Assembly (NCBI GenBank): GCA_038396625.1
Contig: CP121688.1
Location: 4,015,339-4,079,338, forward strand
Direction of reading: 5' to 3'
Origin: G038396625 sp038396625
GTDB taxonomy: Bacteria > Bacillota > Clostridia > Peptostreptococcales > Thermotaleaceae
DNA: 64,000 nucleotides
Shown here: positions 1-8,001 of the stretch, piece by piece
How the letters are laid out: each line of letters starts with the position of its first letter
How positions within the stretch are numbered: the first letter of the stretch is position 1
Made by a program: the position numbers and the translations under genes
The notes under the pieces: model-generated
Seen by the model: the letters and a program-made list of their open reading frames with translations, nothing else
Databases searched by the model: none
Told to the model about the DNA's origin: nothing

Positions 1-522
1 ATTATTCGAGCATTCATGTATTGTGTACAGCAAAAAAATATGAAAGGCATTCGAAATGTGGTACGATTTGTAGAATCTATCATTAGAAACTGGTATGACA
101 ATGGAATTACCAATATGGAAAAACTTGATACTTATTTGGAAAAAACAGACGGAAGATATTTGCAATATACCCAGATTTTTAAGGCACTTGGCTTTCATTT
201 TCGCCAACCTTCCACATCAGAAAAAGAAACAATGGATCGTTGGCTGGATGAATGGAAATTTAGTATGGATGTTATCTTAAAAGCTTGTGCAAATTCTCAA
301 AAAACCTCTAACCCCAATATTAATTACATTAATAGTATTTTAGAACGTTGGAAAAAAGAAGGTTTTACCTCTGTAGAAGATGTGAAGCAAAAGCAAACAC
401 CTCCAAAACCCACGCCCCAGAAAAATGGAAAAGCTACTCCAAACCGCTTTCACAACTTTGAACAGAGAACAGCTAAATACTCTAAGGATGAATTAGAAAA
501 ATTATTTCGTGATAATAAATAA
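1..522 (+). CDS. dnaD: DnaD-family primosome protein, 3' end only
   Basis: The reading frame is open from the first base of the window, so the gene begins upstream and only about 173 C-terminal residues are present. Two copies of the DnaD/DnaB_2 C-terminal module are visible, one around IIRNWYDNGI and a second around INSILERWKKEGF with the typical YxxxIxxxW pattern. DnaD-type proteins remodel DNA and help recruit the helicase loader during replication initiation and restart. The tail is basic and Pro/Lys-rich, as is usual. The gene ends 21 bases before the probable dnaC start, so the two are likely co-transcribed. Identification is from the domain pattern and the neighbour. Confidence 0.85.
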   Translation: MIRAFMYCVQQKNMKGIRNVVRFVESIIRNWYDNGITNMEKLDTYLEKTDGRYLQYTQIFKALGFHFRQPSTSEKETMDRWLDEWKFSMDVILKACANSQKTSNPNINYINSILERWKKEGFTSVEDVKQKQTPPKPTPQKNGKATPNRFHNFEQRTAKYSKDELEKLFRDNK

Positions 523-543
523 TCGATAAGGTAGGTGTCAAAC

Positions 544-1527
544 TTGTATAACAAGTTTACAAAGGAAATACTTCTAGAATATGAAAAAACACGTGATCGT
601 GCACAAAAAGAATTAGAACATCGCAAAAATAAAGTGTATGACACAATTCCCCAATTGCAATCCATTGATGATGAAATTCATCATATGGGGGTTCTTATTG
701 CAAAAGCAGTCTTAAATAATCCTGAAAATTATGAAAAAGTTTTATCAGATATTCATCAAAAAATGGAACAACTCAAGCAAGAAAAAGCTATTCTACTTAC
801 AGAAAATAATATTCCTATTCATTATTTAGAACTACAATACCAATGTAGTATTTGTAAAGATACAGGTTTTCTAGATAATGGTAACAAATGCAGTTGTTTT
901 AAACAAAAGCTCATCAACAGAGCCTATACCATGTCTAATATGGCACAAGTGTTAGAAAAAGAAAACTTTCATTTCTTTAATATTGATCTCTTCTCTGATG
1001 CTGCCTTTGAGGATAAGGTATTGACTCCTAGACAAAATATGATGCATATTCTGAATATCTGCGAAGGTTTTGTGATTAATTTTGATCGTGATACTAGTGA
1101 AAATTTATTATTTTATGGTACCACAGGATTAGGTAAAACATTTTTGTGCAATTGTATTGCCAAATCCTTATTAGATAAAGGCAAAATTGTGGTCTATCAA
1201 ACCGCCTTTAAAATATTAGAAATCTTAGAAGAATATAAATTTGGCAAGACAAAAACACCTGAAATAGAAGCCAGTTACCAGCTTTTATTTGATTGTGACT
1301 TACTTATTATTGATGATTTAGGTACTGAGCTAACCAATACCTTTACCAATACAGAGATTTTTAATATTCTTAACACAAGACTCATTCAGAATAAAAAAAT
1401 GCTCATATCTACAAATTTATCACCTATAGATATTGCAAACACGTATAGCGACAGAGTTTTTTCTAGAATATTCGGTGCCTTTACAAAGCTTGAATTCTAT
1501 GGCAAAGACTTAAGATGGGAGAAATAA
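544..1527 (+). CDS. dnaC: Replicative helicase loader, DnaC/DnaI-type AAA+ ATPase
   Basis: AAA+ helicase loader that places the DnaB helicase on DNA. Walker A (GTTGLGKT) lies near residue 192 and Walker B (LLIIDDLGTE) near 268. A four-cysteine zinc motif (CSIC...CSC) near residues 101-118 and an N-terminal coiled coil match clostridial DnaC rather than IstB. Start choice: a GTG at 535 overlaps the ribosome site AGGTAGGTG, whereas the TTG at 544 lies six bases after it, so TTG is preferred (327 aa). The replicative helicase dnaB, its expected partner, is at 14.4-15.7 kb. Confidence 0.9.
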   Translation: MYNKFTKEILLEYEKTRDRAQKELEHRKNKVYDTIPQLQSIDDEIHHMGVLIAKAVLNNPENYEKVLSDIHQKMEQLKQEKAILLTENNIPIHYLELQYQCSICKDTGFLDNGNKCSCFKQKLINRAYTMSNMAQVLEKENFHFFNIDLFSDAAFEDKVLTPRQNMMHILNICEGFVINFDRDTSENLLFYGTTGLGKTFLCNCIAKSLLDKGKIVVYQTAFKILEILEEYKFGKTKTPEIEASYQLLFDCDLLIIDDLGTELTNTFTNTEIFNILNTRLIQNKKMLISTNLSPIDIANTYSDRVFSRIFGAFTKLEFYGKDLRWEK

Positions 1528-1573
1528 AGAAACAAATCCCATCATATTTCTTTAAAAATTTCTTGTTTTTTTG

Positions 1574-1602
1574 TTGACATTTAGGGAATCCTACTGTATT
1601 AT
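1574..1602 (+). promoter_or_regulatory. Sigma-A promoter for the tRNA-Lys/tRNA-Thr pair
   Basis: TTGACA at 1574-1579 and TATTAT at 1597-1602 are separated by 17 bases, 28 bases before tRNA-Lys. It is close to consensus. Confidence 0.75.
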
Positions 1603-1630
1603 ATATAACTGTGAGTGAAACAAAATGATC

Positions 1631-1706
1631 GACCCATTAGCTCAGTTGGTAGAGCACTTGACTTTTAATCAAGGTGTCCCGCGTTCGAGCCGCGGATGGG
1701 TCACCA
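1631..1706 (+). tRNA. tRNA-Lys(TTT)
   Basis: Complete cloverleaf. The acceptor GACCCAT pairs with ATGGGTC, the anticodon arm CTTGA-CTTTTAA-TCAAG gives anticodon TTT, the T loop is TTCGAGC, and CCA is encoded at 1704-1706. It is followed six bases later by tRNA-Thr(TGT). Confidence 0.97.
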
Positions 1707-1711
1707 TGTTT

Positions 1712-1786
1712 GCTGGTGTGGCTCAACGGTAGAGCAGCTGACTTGTAATCAGCAGGTTGGGGGTTCGATTCCCTTCGCCAGCTCCA
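1712..1786 (+). tRNA. tRNA-Thr(TGT)
   Basis: Acceptor GCTGGTG pairs with CGCCAGC. The anticodon arm GCTGA-CTTGTAA-TCAGC gives TGT. CCA is encoded. It is closely similar to the tRNA-Thr(CGT) 150 bases downstream, so the pair probably arose by duplication with anticodon divergence. A weak hairpin followed by a T run at about 1802-1836 may terminate this pair. Confidence 0.96.
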
Positions 1787-1871
1787 TTACATGAAAAGGG
1801 ATGTGAGATAGGAATTCTTATGTCTCTTTTTTTATACCCAAAAATCATCTAATCTTCCATTAAGGCAGGTA

Positions 1872-1900
1872 TTGACATACAACTTATAATTTTGTACTAT
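1872..1900 (+). promoter_or_regulatory. Sigma-A promoter for tRNA-Thr(CGT)
   Basis: TTGACA (1872-1877), a 17-base spacer and TACTAT (1895-1900). The second threonine tRNA therefore has its own promoter, independent of the first pair and of the prophage inserted at its 3' half. Confidence 0.7.
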
Positions 1901-1938
1901 ATAAATTGAAATAAAAAGTCAGATTTTTCATGTTTTAT

Positions 1939-2013
1939 GCTAGTGTGGCTCAATGGTAGAGCAGCTGAATCGTAATCAGCAGGTTGGGGGTTCGATTCCC
2001 TTCACTAGCTCCA
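1939..2013 (+). tRNA. tRNA-Thr(CGT), prophage attachment target
   Basis: Acceptor GCTAGTG pairs with CACTAGC. The anticodon arm GCTGA-ATCGTAA-TCAGC gives CGT, and CCA is encoded at 2011-2013. The gene is intact. Its 3' part from 1968 onward is duplicated exactly at 9469-9519, at the far end of the inovirus prophage, so integration preserved a functional tRNA. Confidence 0.95.
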
Positions 2014-2018
2014 AATAA
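1968..2018. repeat. attL, 51-bp direct repeat in tRNA-Thr
   Basis: These 51 bases, from the anticodon loop through the tRNA 3' end plus five further bases, recur without mismatch at 9469-9519, an offset of 7501. Identity stops abruptly on both sides (G1967 versus A9468, G2019 versus A9520). This is the signature of site-specific integration into a tRNA gene. Confidence 0.93.
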
Positions 2019-2020
2019 GC

Positions 2021-2046
2021 AAAAACCTTGAATTTTCAAGGTTTTT
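2021..2046. terminator. Bidirectional terminator beside attL
   Basis: A perfect 12-bp stem AAAAACCTTGAA/TTCAAGGTTTTT with a 2-base loop lies between tRNA-Thr(CGT) and the convergent integrase gene. It can end both transcripts. Confidence 0.8.
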
Positions 2047-2106
2047 CTGTTTTTCATACAATAAAAATTTATCTTTATTTTTTAGTCAAAACAAGTCTAT
2101 TTTAGA

Positions 2107-3054
2107 TTAAAATCTATATTTATTTTTCTGAAAATTATCTAATGGAGACAACCTTTTGTGATTAGAAATTAAATAACTAGATGCTACATGAGAATATCTC
2201 CTTACCATTTCCAAACTAGTATGTCCTAATATCTGTTGTAGAGAAAATATATCCCCTCCATGTATAAGGTATCGAGTTGCAAAGGTATGCCTAAGCATAT
2301 GAGGATGTAATCTATCAATGTTTGTTTTCTTTCTCAACCTAGTAAAAATCATTTTTATTGCATTTTCAGTCATTGGTCTTTTGTTTTGATCTAAAAATAG
2401 CTTTTTGGTTGGATATTCCGATATCGGTCTATACATTTGAATATATTTTAATAATAACTTTTTCGTATACAATCCTATAGGCACAAGGCGCTCTTTTTGC
2501 CCTTTCCCAAAAACCTTAATGATGTTTTGAGAAATATGAACTTTGTCATATTCCAAGTCCAAAACCTCATTCCTTCTTAGTCCAGAATCTAGCATCAAAA
2601 CAATCATGCACTTATTTCTCACTTGAAACTCTGAATTTTCAGTTATAGCATTTAATAATTTGTCAATTTCTTCATCACTTAATATATCGACCGTTTTTTT
2701 TGGTGCTTTTGGCAACTTAAACTTATGACCTAAATTCTCTGTTGTGTAGCCTTCTTCAAAGAGATAATATATAAATACTCTTAAAGTTCGTAGATATGTT
2801 TGTATTGAAACTTTTGATATGCCCTTATCACTATTTACTTTAAAGGGATGCCCCTCATATTTAGGTTTTTTCATTAAATACAAATGGTAACCTTTTAAAT
2901 CCCCCAAGATCAACTCATCAACCCTTTTATTTGCACCAATATAATCAACAAAATATCCTAAAAACTGCCTATAATTTTTTAATGTTTTTTCTGTATTTCC
3001 CTTTAATTCTCTATCGACCAAAAATAAATCTATTGCTTTTTCAATCGTTAACAT
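2107..3054 (-). CDS. Tyrosine recombinase (phage integrase, XerC/D-like)
   Basis: A 315 aa tyrosine recombinase with an N-terminal SAM-like core-binding domain (about residues 1-110) and a C-terminal catalytic domain. Catalytic residues visible are R160 (DSGLRRNEV), K184 (FGKGQKERL), H252 and R255 (HMLRH), H278 (LGHTS) and Tyr287 (RRYSHV). It lies next to attL, as expected for the enzyme that integrates the element into tRNA-Thr. ATG is preceded by GAGGTG. It follows the replication gene by 15 bases, so the two are probably transcribed together. It is nearer XerD in length than large phage integrases, but the att repeat supports a dedicated integrase. Confidence 0.93.
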   Translation of the reverse strand: MLTIEKAIDLFLVDRELKGNTEKTLKNYRQFLGYFVDYIGANKRVDELILGDLKGYHLYLMKKPKYEGHPFKVNSDKGISKVSIQTYLRTLRVFIYYLFEEGYTTENLGHKFKLPKAPKKTVDILSDEEIDKLLNAITENSEFQVRNKCMIVLMLDSGLRRNEVLDLEYDKVHISQNIIKVFGKGQKERLVPIGLYTKKLLLKYIQMYRPISEYPTKKLFLDQNKRPMTENAIKMIFTRLRKKTNIDRLHPHMLRHTFATRYLIHGGDIFSLQQILGHTSLEMVRRYSHVASSYLISNHKRLSPLDNFQKNKYRF

Positions 3055-3069
3055 GTTTTCACCTCACAT

Positions 3070-4143
3070 CTAGCTAAAAAGATATTCTAATTTATCAAGA
3101 AATATTTTTTCTATTGGTGTATTTTCTTTTTTAAACATAAGATAGTTTTTCATATCCTTTTTAAAATCATCTAATACCCTATCTAATACAATCTTTTGTT
3201 TACATGCTCCATAGCTTGTCAAAACACCTACTAAAAGTGGAATTAATTCATCTGCTTTAGTATTTAACTGCTTTTCACGTTTGATTATTTGTTGATAACA
3301 GTAATTTAAATATGCATCTTGTATTTCTATCCAGCATTTTTTTGCGCTGCACCTAGTGATATTATCATTATCTAGGTTTATATAGCATATCCACGTTTTA
3401 GTTAGATGCTCCCAAATACTACGCATCTTTAAAATAAAATCTTGAACACTTTCCACTCCATAGTCTTTAAAAAATTTTCTTCCTACTTGAAATTCTACAT
3501 TCCATACATTTTCTATATCCATTCCTTCTTTTTTCCATATATGATTAAACCAAACCTTTCCACTTGTTTTTATTTCTAGCGTTTTATCATAAATCCTACA
3601 CATTATATTCTTCTCTTTGAAACTTCCAAAACTAAAACCAGTAATTTTTCTATTATACATAAAATATTCTACTTTTCTGAAGCTACCACGCCAACTTTCA
3701 TATATGTCACACAAAGTACTAAATTTTAAATTATCTGTATGGCAACAAAGGTCAGCACGACTAATCTTTTCTGCTATAAAATCACCCTTTACTATAGTTT
3801 TTAAGTAATCTATGATAGCCATATAAGCATCAACAAAGCCTTTCTCCCACAAGTAAAGAGATTTTATTCGAATTGATATAGGATAGTTATTTCCATTCTT
3901 GCTTCTGTTTTGTGCAAATTTTAATTCTAAAGTATCATTATGTAGAATATAAGAATGAAAACGTGCACCATTAGGTAATATTTTAAAATTTTTATCTCCT
4001 AATGTAATAACTTTGTCATTTAGTTTATCTTCCTTAGCCTGTTTTTTACTCTCTTCAAGATACTTTAGTAAATCAAAATTTTCTTCTTCATATTTATTTA
4101 TATCTATAGAAAAAAAGATACTATCAATATTAGAGATTAACAA
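3070..4143 (-). CDS. Rolling-circle replication initiator, Rep_trans-like
   Basis: A 357 aa protein resembling the Rep_trans/replication-initiation-factor family used by Gram-positive rolling-circle plasmids and inoviruses. Visible blocks are RADLCCH at 129-135, TGFSFGS...CRIYDKTLE at about 168-190 (the family's conserved GS...RIYDK..E block) and WNVEFQVGRKFFKDYG further on. It would nick the double-stranded origin of the phage circle and drive strand displacement. TTG start, eight bases after AGGGGG. The origin-like intergenic region lies upstream at 4396-4896. The catalytic tyrosine cannot be assigned with certainty by eye. Confidence 0.75.
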   Translation of the reverse strand: MLISNIDSIFFSIDINKYEEENFDLLKYLEESKKQAKEDKLNDKVITLGDKNFKILPNGARFHSYILHNDTLELKFAQNRSKNGNNYPISIRIKSLYLWEKGFVDAYMAIIDYLKTIVKGDFIAEKISRADLCCHTDNLKFSTLCDIYESWRGSFRKVEYFMYNRKITGFSFGSFKEKNIMCRIYDKTLEIKTSGKVWFNHIWKKEGMDIENVWNVEFQVGRKFFKDYGVESVQDFILKMRSIWEHLTKTWICYINLDNDNITRCSAKKCWIEIQDAYLNYCYQQIIKREKQLNTKADELIPLLVGVLTSYGACKQKIVLDRVLDDFKKDMKNYLMFKKENTPIEKIFLDKLEYLFS

Positions 4144-4221
4144 TTTTAAAACCCCCTAAACCGTTTTTTGGACTTTGAAACTGTGACCCCCCCTGTTAGT
4201 AAGGAAGGGGGAAGGACTTTT

Positions 4222-4395
4222 TTATACAAAACTTAACTGTTCTGCACTACAAAGTCCTTTTTCTTCAATAGCATTTAACTGCTCCCAAGACAATTTTTTT
4301 ACGCAATCCCTACAAAAGCCTTTTCTTTCATTTGCTTTATAGATCACCATATCGCCTTGGGTATAATGATTTAAGCAACACTTACAAAAGTACAT
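4222..4395 (-). CDS. Small zinc-ribbon-like phage protein
   Basis: A 57 aa protein with CKCC near the start and CRDC in the middle, a possible four-cysteine zinc ribbon, and a helical Glu/Leu-rich tail. The start at 4395 is chosen because AGGAGGG lies six bases upstream; a longer in-frame extension to 4446 has no ribosome site and crosses a hairpin (4434-4455, CACAGG...CCTGTG). It sits between the origin-like region and rep. A regulatory or replication-accessory role is a guess and no family was recognised. Confidence 0.6.
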   Translation of the reverse strand: MYFCKCCLNHYTQGDMVIYKANERKGFCRDCVKKLSWEQLNAIEEKGLCSAEQLSFV

Positions 4396-4896
4396 AAAAA
4401 CCCTCCTAAAAATATCTCTTCCGAACCAAAAGCCACAGGGCGACAAGCGCCTGTGAATAAAATAAGATTTGAAGTTGAAACATTCTCATCTATAGCAATT
4501 AAAGGGAATAGGGGAGAGAGATATAATCAAAAAATAGAACCGATGATACAACTCATTCTTAAATGACTATATACTAAAAAACCCGCCCCGCTTCGCTCTC
4601 TTCGCTACGCTCAGTTAAAAGATTAAAACCTATTTTTTATCCATGTATAGAATGTATAAAGATAGTTTCAAACCCTAATTTTAGCCAAATTTGACTATGT
4701 TTTTAAGTATAAAACCTCTCGAAAAGGCGATTATATAGGTTAAAATGCATTTTTAAATAAATGGTGCTATCCTATTACTACACTTATTTATGCACGACTA
4801 CGAGCCTATCAGACGGTCGCTGTCAAAAAGCATTTGCAAGGGATACAGGGCTTATTTTTATAAAATATGTATGTTTATACATTTGATTGTATATTG
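4396..4896. other. Inovirus intergenic region, candidate replication origin
   Basis: Five hundred bases without a convincing gene on either strand, between the Zot gene and the zinc-ribbon/rep genes. It holds a bulged hairpin at 4434-4455, a GC-rich patch near 4581-4612 with repeated CGCTTCGCT/CTTCGCTACGCTC units in otherwise AT-rich DNA, and a second GC-richer patch around 4795-4835. Filamentous phages and rolling-circle plasmids keep their origins in such gaps next to rep, so an origin role is inferred. No nick site was recognised with confidence. Confidence 0.45.
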
Positions 4897-5958
4897 CTAA
4901 ATTACCTTTTCCAGTTCTTTTTTTAGTTCGATATTGACTGATTCGATTCTTTCAAGTATCCTTTTCTTTTCCTGTTCTTTCTTTTGATCTTCTATTTGCT
5001 TTATAATTCGATCTTTAATGTTAATAATGTTTCTAATCTCTTTTGCATCGAGATTATCTTCATGCTGTAATATGGATTCTAGTTTTGGTAATAATTCATT
5101 TTGCTGTATCTCAAAATCGTCTATTTCTTCAACAAGCTTTTCAACTAACTGCAAGGTATCGTATTTTTTATATAGTTTATCTGTAGCAACATAAGGTTTT
5201 ACATATTCAGCCTTTGCCTTTTTACCATCAAATTGTGCTTCATAGTTACTTTTAGGGAAGTAATACCTTGTAAACCATCTGTCTAGCTTTAAATGATTCT
5301 TACAAAGCACTACATAATTTGCTAAGTCTCTAAAATTCTTATTGATACGTTCATAGCGTTGTGTAGAGCATATGAATTGTTTTCGAAGCTTTCTGTTTAA
5401 GCTAAGTTGTGCTAGCATTTCTGGGGGGAAATTTCGATAATCGGTACTTTCGAAGGTCAAATGGGCTTCATCAATGGCGATAATGCAATTTTTCTCTGCT
5501 CTGACAATATCCTGCCAACAACGGATTGCCCCAGTTTGACCTTTATAATTGAAGTTGGTATATACCTTAAGCGTTGGATCAGCCTTTCTTTTTTCTTCAA
5601 TGTGCTGCACCATTGACAAGGTTTTTCCTTCCCCCGGATTAGCCACAAAGATATAAACACCCCACAAAGCCTTCTTCTTACCTCTAAAAATATCTATAAG
5701 CACCCACCGTAGGAAATCAAGAATAAAGGGCAACTTTATATTTGTGATTTTCCACCGAATCCATAGCTTATAGTTTTTCTTCCTTAGCACTTTGACATAT
5801 TGTCTTTTATGCTTTTTCTGCCATTTGAGCCTTTCTTTTTCTTGAATCAACTTCTCTCTATTGATTTTGCGTTGAAGCTGTTTTCTTCTTTTAAGTTCCT
5901 GTTTTATAAGCATCTTTTTATTACTTAATTTCTTCTTTAAAAATAAACGTATATTCAT
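4897..5958 (-). CDS. Zot-family (pI-like) phage assembly ATPase
   Basis: A 353 aa P-loop ATPase of the zonular occludens toxin/pI family, the motor that extrudes filamentous phage through the membrane. Walker A is NPGEGKT at 107-113, Walker B is IIAIDEAH at 159-166, followed by the FICSTQRYERINKNFRDLANY block typical of Zot domains. The first 60 residues are strongly basic and helical, followed by a hydrophobic stretch (about 76-102) that may anchor or approach the membrane. The C terminus is a long charged coiled coil. Gram-negative homologues usually carry the membrane segment after the ATPase domain. This gene is the best single marker that the element is an inovirus. Confidence 0.9.
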   Translation of the reverse strand: MNIRLFLKKKLSNKKMLIKQELKRRKQLQRKINREKLIQEKERLKWQKKHKRQYVKVLRKKNYKLWIRWKITNIKLPFILDFLRWVLIDIFRGKKKALWGVYIFVANPGEGKTLSMVQHIEEKRKADPTLKVYTNFNYKGQTGAIRCWQDIVRAEKNCIIAIDEAHLTFESTDYRNFPPEMLAQLSLNRKLRKQFICSTQRYERINKNFRDLANYVVLCKNHLKLDRWFTRYYFPKSNYEAQFDGKKAKAEYVKPYVATDKLYKKYDTLQLVEKLVEEIDDFEIQQNELLPKLESILQHEDNLDAKEIRNIINIKDRIIKQIEDQKKEQEKKRILERIESVNIELKKELEKVI

Positions 5959-5969
5959 ACTAGCACCCC

Positions 5970-6269
5970 TTATGGTATTACATCAGCTATACGGCGAATG
6001 ACCCAATTGATGATAAATACTGTAAACATAAAAACTCTAAAACCTACAACAATAGAGATTATGATAAAAACATCTACAACCGGTATTAAAATTCCTGCTC
6101 CTGCGATAAGGTCAGACATAAAATCAATGGATGCAGACAAACTAGAAAAGAAACTGCTAACCCCTCTTTGGGTACTCCCCAGTTCAAAAGAAGGGATTAA
6201 GTCAATCATATAGCTGAAAAAATTAAAAACTGAAACAATCAACCTTTCCAAAAGTCCTAATTCTTGCAT
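5970..6269 (-). CDS. Inovirus minor coat/assembly membrane protein (pVI-like)
   Basis: A 99 aa hydrophobic protein with an N-terminal amphipathic/hydrophobic segment, a central hydrophobic stretch (LIAGAGILIPVVDVF) merging into another (VFIIISIVVGF, MFTVFIINWVI) and a short basic tail (IRRIADVIP). It lies between the adhesin and Zot genes, the position of gene VI in filamentous phages, where pVI caps the particle together with pIII. It starts eight bases after the adhesin stop, with GTAGGTGG upstream. Function is assigned by position and topology only. Confidence 0.65.
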   Translation of the reverse strand: MQELGLLERLIVSVFNFFSYMIDLIPSFELGSTQRGVSSFFSSLSASIDFMSDLIAGAGILIPVVDVFIIISIVVGFRVFMFTVFIINWVIRRIADVIP

Positions 6270-6277
6270 ATTTCCAC

Positions 6278-7584
6278 CTACCCAACATGTAGTTTGACAT
6301 CAAACCGATTCAGAATAAACCTAGCAAAAGCAAGCCACAGGGCACAGCGAAGGAATAATTTGCCCCAGTCAAGGACAGGCTTTGCATAGCTTAAATCTAA
6401 GAAACATACTTTACCTCCACCCAACCAAGAAGGCAGGTCCATATAAAATTTTCCTTCATGTGCTGACGTTACGGATACTGACCTTACAGTTGGTGAAGTA
6501 CCCATATTCTTTAATTTATCTGTAATATCAAAGAAGAAAGCAAACTTTTGTTCTAGTTTTTCTTTAAAATCTATGTGAAATTTTATCTTGTCAAAATCTA
6601 CATAAAATGCCCATTTAACTAAATCTTTTAAACTATCAATTAAACCTAAGAAGAATTCTTTGATTTCCTCTAATAGGGTTACAATTGACTCAATCAAGCC
6701 TTTGAAAGTCTCTATAATTCTTGTACCTAAATCATTAATCCAATTTCTTACTTGATCAACCGTATTGCCTATAGCATTTACAATCCTTGTACCTAGATCA
6801 TCAATCCAATCACTTACACGATTTACAATATTGCTAATTGCACCAATTAAGCCATCAAAGAACAACTTTATATCATGAAGGACATTGCTAATAGATTGAA
6901 CAATTTCTAATACGGGTGAGATAATTACTTGAATCCCTTGAATAATTTGGGTACCCAAATCTATAAACCATTGATTTATAGGCGTAACAATATCCTGTAT
7001 CCCTTGAATCAAACCATCAAAGAATAACTTTATTTCTTGTAAGATACTAGTTATCGGGCTAATAATCGTCTGAAAACCATTAATGATTTTCGTACCAAGC
7101 GAGTTAAGCCAATTACTAATAGGACTGAGGTCAATCCAACCCCCACCACTATCGCCACCATCTCCAATATCCCCTGTGTCCCCTGTTCCACTAGACCCAC
7201 CACTGTCATTGGAGAAAAAAAAACATTGTCAGTATCTTTAAAGAAAATATCATGACTTGAAGAATAGATACTTCTATAAGCTTCTTCATCAACATCTCCA
7301 AGATAGGTAGAAACACCAAATTCATCAACTGTAGAACTACCTTCATTCAACATATAAAAATATGAATCAGTGTCTAAGCTAATATGACCAGATGAAATCC
7401 CCGTTACAACATAAAACGGTGAATTAGATCCATGCCAACTATAAGTGTTAGTACCCTTATTAAGCAAACAAACGGTGTAAGAATAAGAACTCAATTGTTC
7501 AGGAACAAAATCTTTGAAGTCAGCAAACGCAAAACTTGTCATGCATAAAACGAATATAAGAATTAAAATAATATATCTTTTCAA
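6278..7584 (-). CDS. pIII-like adsorption protein, split by a -1 frameshift at T9
   Basis: Two minus-strand frames make one pIII-like protein. The upstream frame (TTG at 7584, GGAGGG six bases before) encodes a signal peptide (MKRYIILILIFVLCMTSFAFA) and a Ser/Tyr-rich domain, then runs in frame 0 to a stop at 7051 (177 aa). The other frame, open across 7216-6278, encodes a Gly/Ser/Asp-rich linker, four WxxxLGT(K/Q/R)I repeats, three EIKxFFxGLI repeats and a C-terminal hydrophobic anchor (LFLRCALWLAFARFIL). A -1 shift in the nine-T run (7215-7223) joins them into about 435 aa with the classical pIII layout. The frame-0 tail also looks like a TM segment with a basic end. It is either a mutation, phase variation or programmed frameshifting. 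Confidence 0.75.
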
Positions 7585-7607
7585 AACAATCCCTCCTTAT
7601 AAAGAGA

Positions 7608-7629
7608 AATGAAGGCAATCGCCTTCATT
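7608..7629 (-). terminator. Hairpin just after the major coat gene
   Basis: A perfect 9-bp stem AATGAAGGC/GCCTTCATT with a 4-base loop, followed on the minus strand by TCTCTTT. Placed right after the coat gene and before the adhesin, it probably terminates or stabilises part of the transcripts, giving more coat protein than adhesin, as in known filamentous phages. Confidence 0.7.
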
Positions 7630-7632
7630 CCC

Positions 7633-7800
7633 TTATGCATTTGATAACATAGACTTAACCCATCTAATACCGTAGCGAGCACCTTTTGCGATCGCCATTA
7701 CACCGATTACAGCAGGTACACCAATGACAACAACATCCGTCACCATAGTGGTTAAATCAGTAAACCCTGCTTGAATAGCTGTTTTGATAGCCTCAGGCAT
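7633..7800 (-). CDS. Inovirus major coat protein candidate (pVIII-like)
   Basis: A 55 aa protein with the pVIII pattern: a short amphipathic N-terminal helix with acidic residues (PEAIKTAIQAGFTDLTTMVTD), one membrane helix (VVVIGVPAVIGVMAIA) and a basic C terminus (KGARYGIRWVKSML) that would bind phage DNA. There is no cleavable signal peptide, so the product resembles a mature coat protein, as in Pf3. GGGGGTGTACATA precedes ATG. A strong hairpin follows the stop. The 54 aa gene upstream is translationally close (16 bases). Confidence 0.8.
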   Translation of the reverse strand: MPEAIKTAIQAGFTDLTTMVTDVVVIGVPAVIGVMAIAKGARYGIRWVKSMLSNA

Positions 7801-7816
7801 TATGTACACCCCCTTT

Positions 7817-7981
7817 TTAAAATATATCTCCTATAGAATTTGAAATTGCCTTATATATAAATGCTAGAATAAGACACGAAATTAAGAAAATGTTACATGC
7901 ATTATTAAAATTGATCGCATCTATAAGTAGCTGTTGATTTTCAATGATGATCTGCATTTGATTGATTACTTGATCTTCCAT
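7817..7981 (-). CDS. Inovirus small membrane protein, minor coat candidate
   Basis: A 54 aa protein with a polar Gln/Asn/Glu-rich N-terminal helix (residues 1-28) and one membrane helix (CNIFLISCLILAFIYKAI). Two ATG codons occur in tandem; the second (7981) is seven bases from GAGG and is preferred. Its place directly before the major coat gene and its size suggest a pVII/pIX-like cap protein. It lacks a basic tail, so it is less likely to be the DNA-lining coat. Confidence 0.6.
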   Translation of the reverse strand: MEDQVINQMQIIIENQQLLIDAINFNNACNIFLISCLILAFIYKAISNSIGDIF

Positions 7982-8001
7982 CATGCCACCTCAAATCATT
8001 T

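Noticed and set aside
4581..4612. GC-rich repeats as a CRISPR or terminator
   Set aside because: Repeat units are short, unevenly spaced and without spacers; a T run follows but no clear stem was found. Kept only as part of the origin-like region.
6278..7012. The 244 aa frame as an independent gene starting at 7012
   Set aside because: Its first codon is a TTG in the middle of a repeat unit with no ribosome site, and the frame is open upstream through the glycine linker, so it is the downstream part of the split adhesin.
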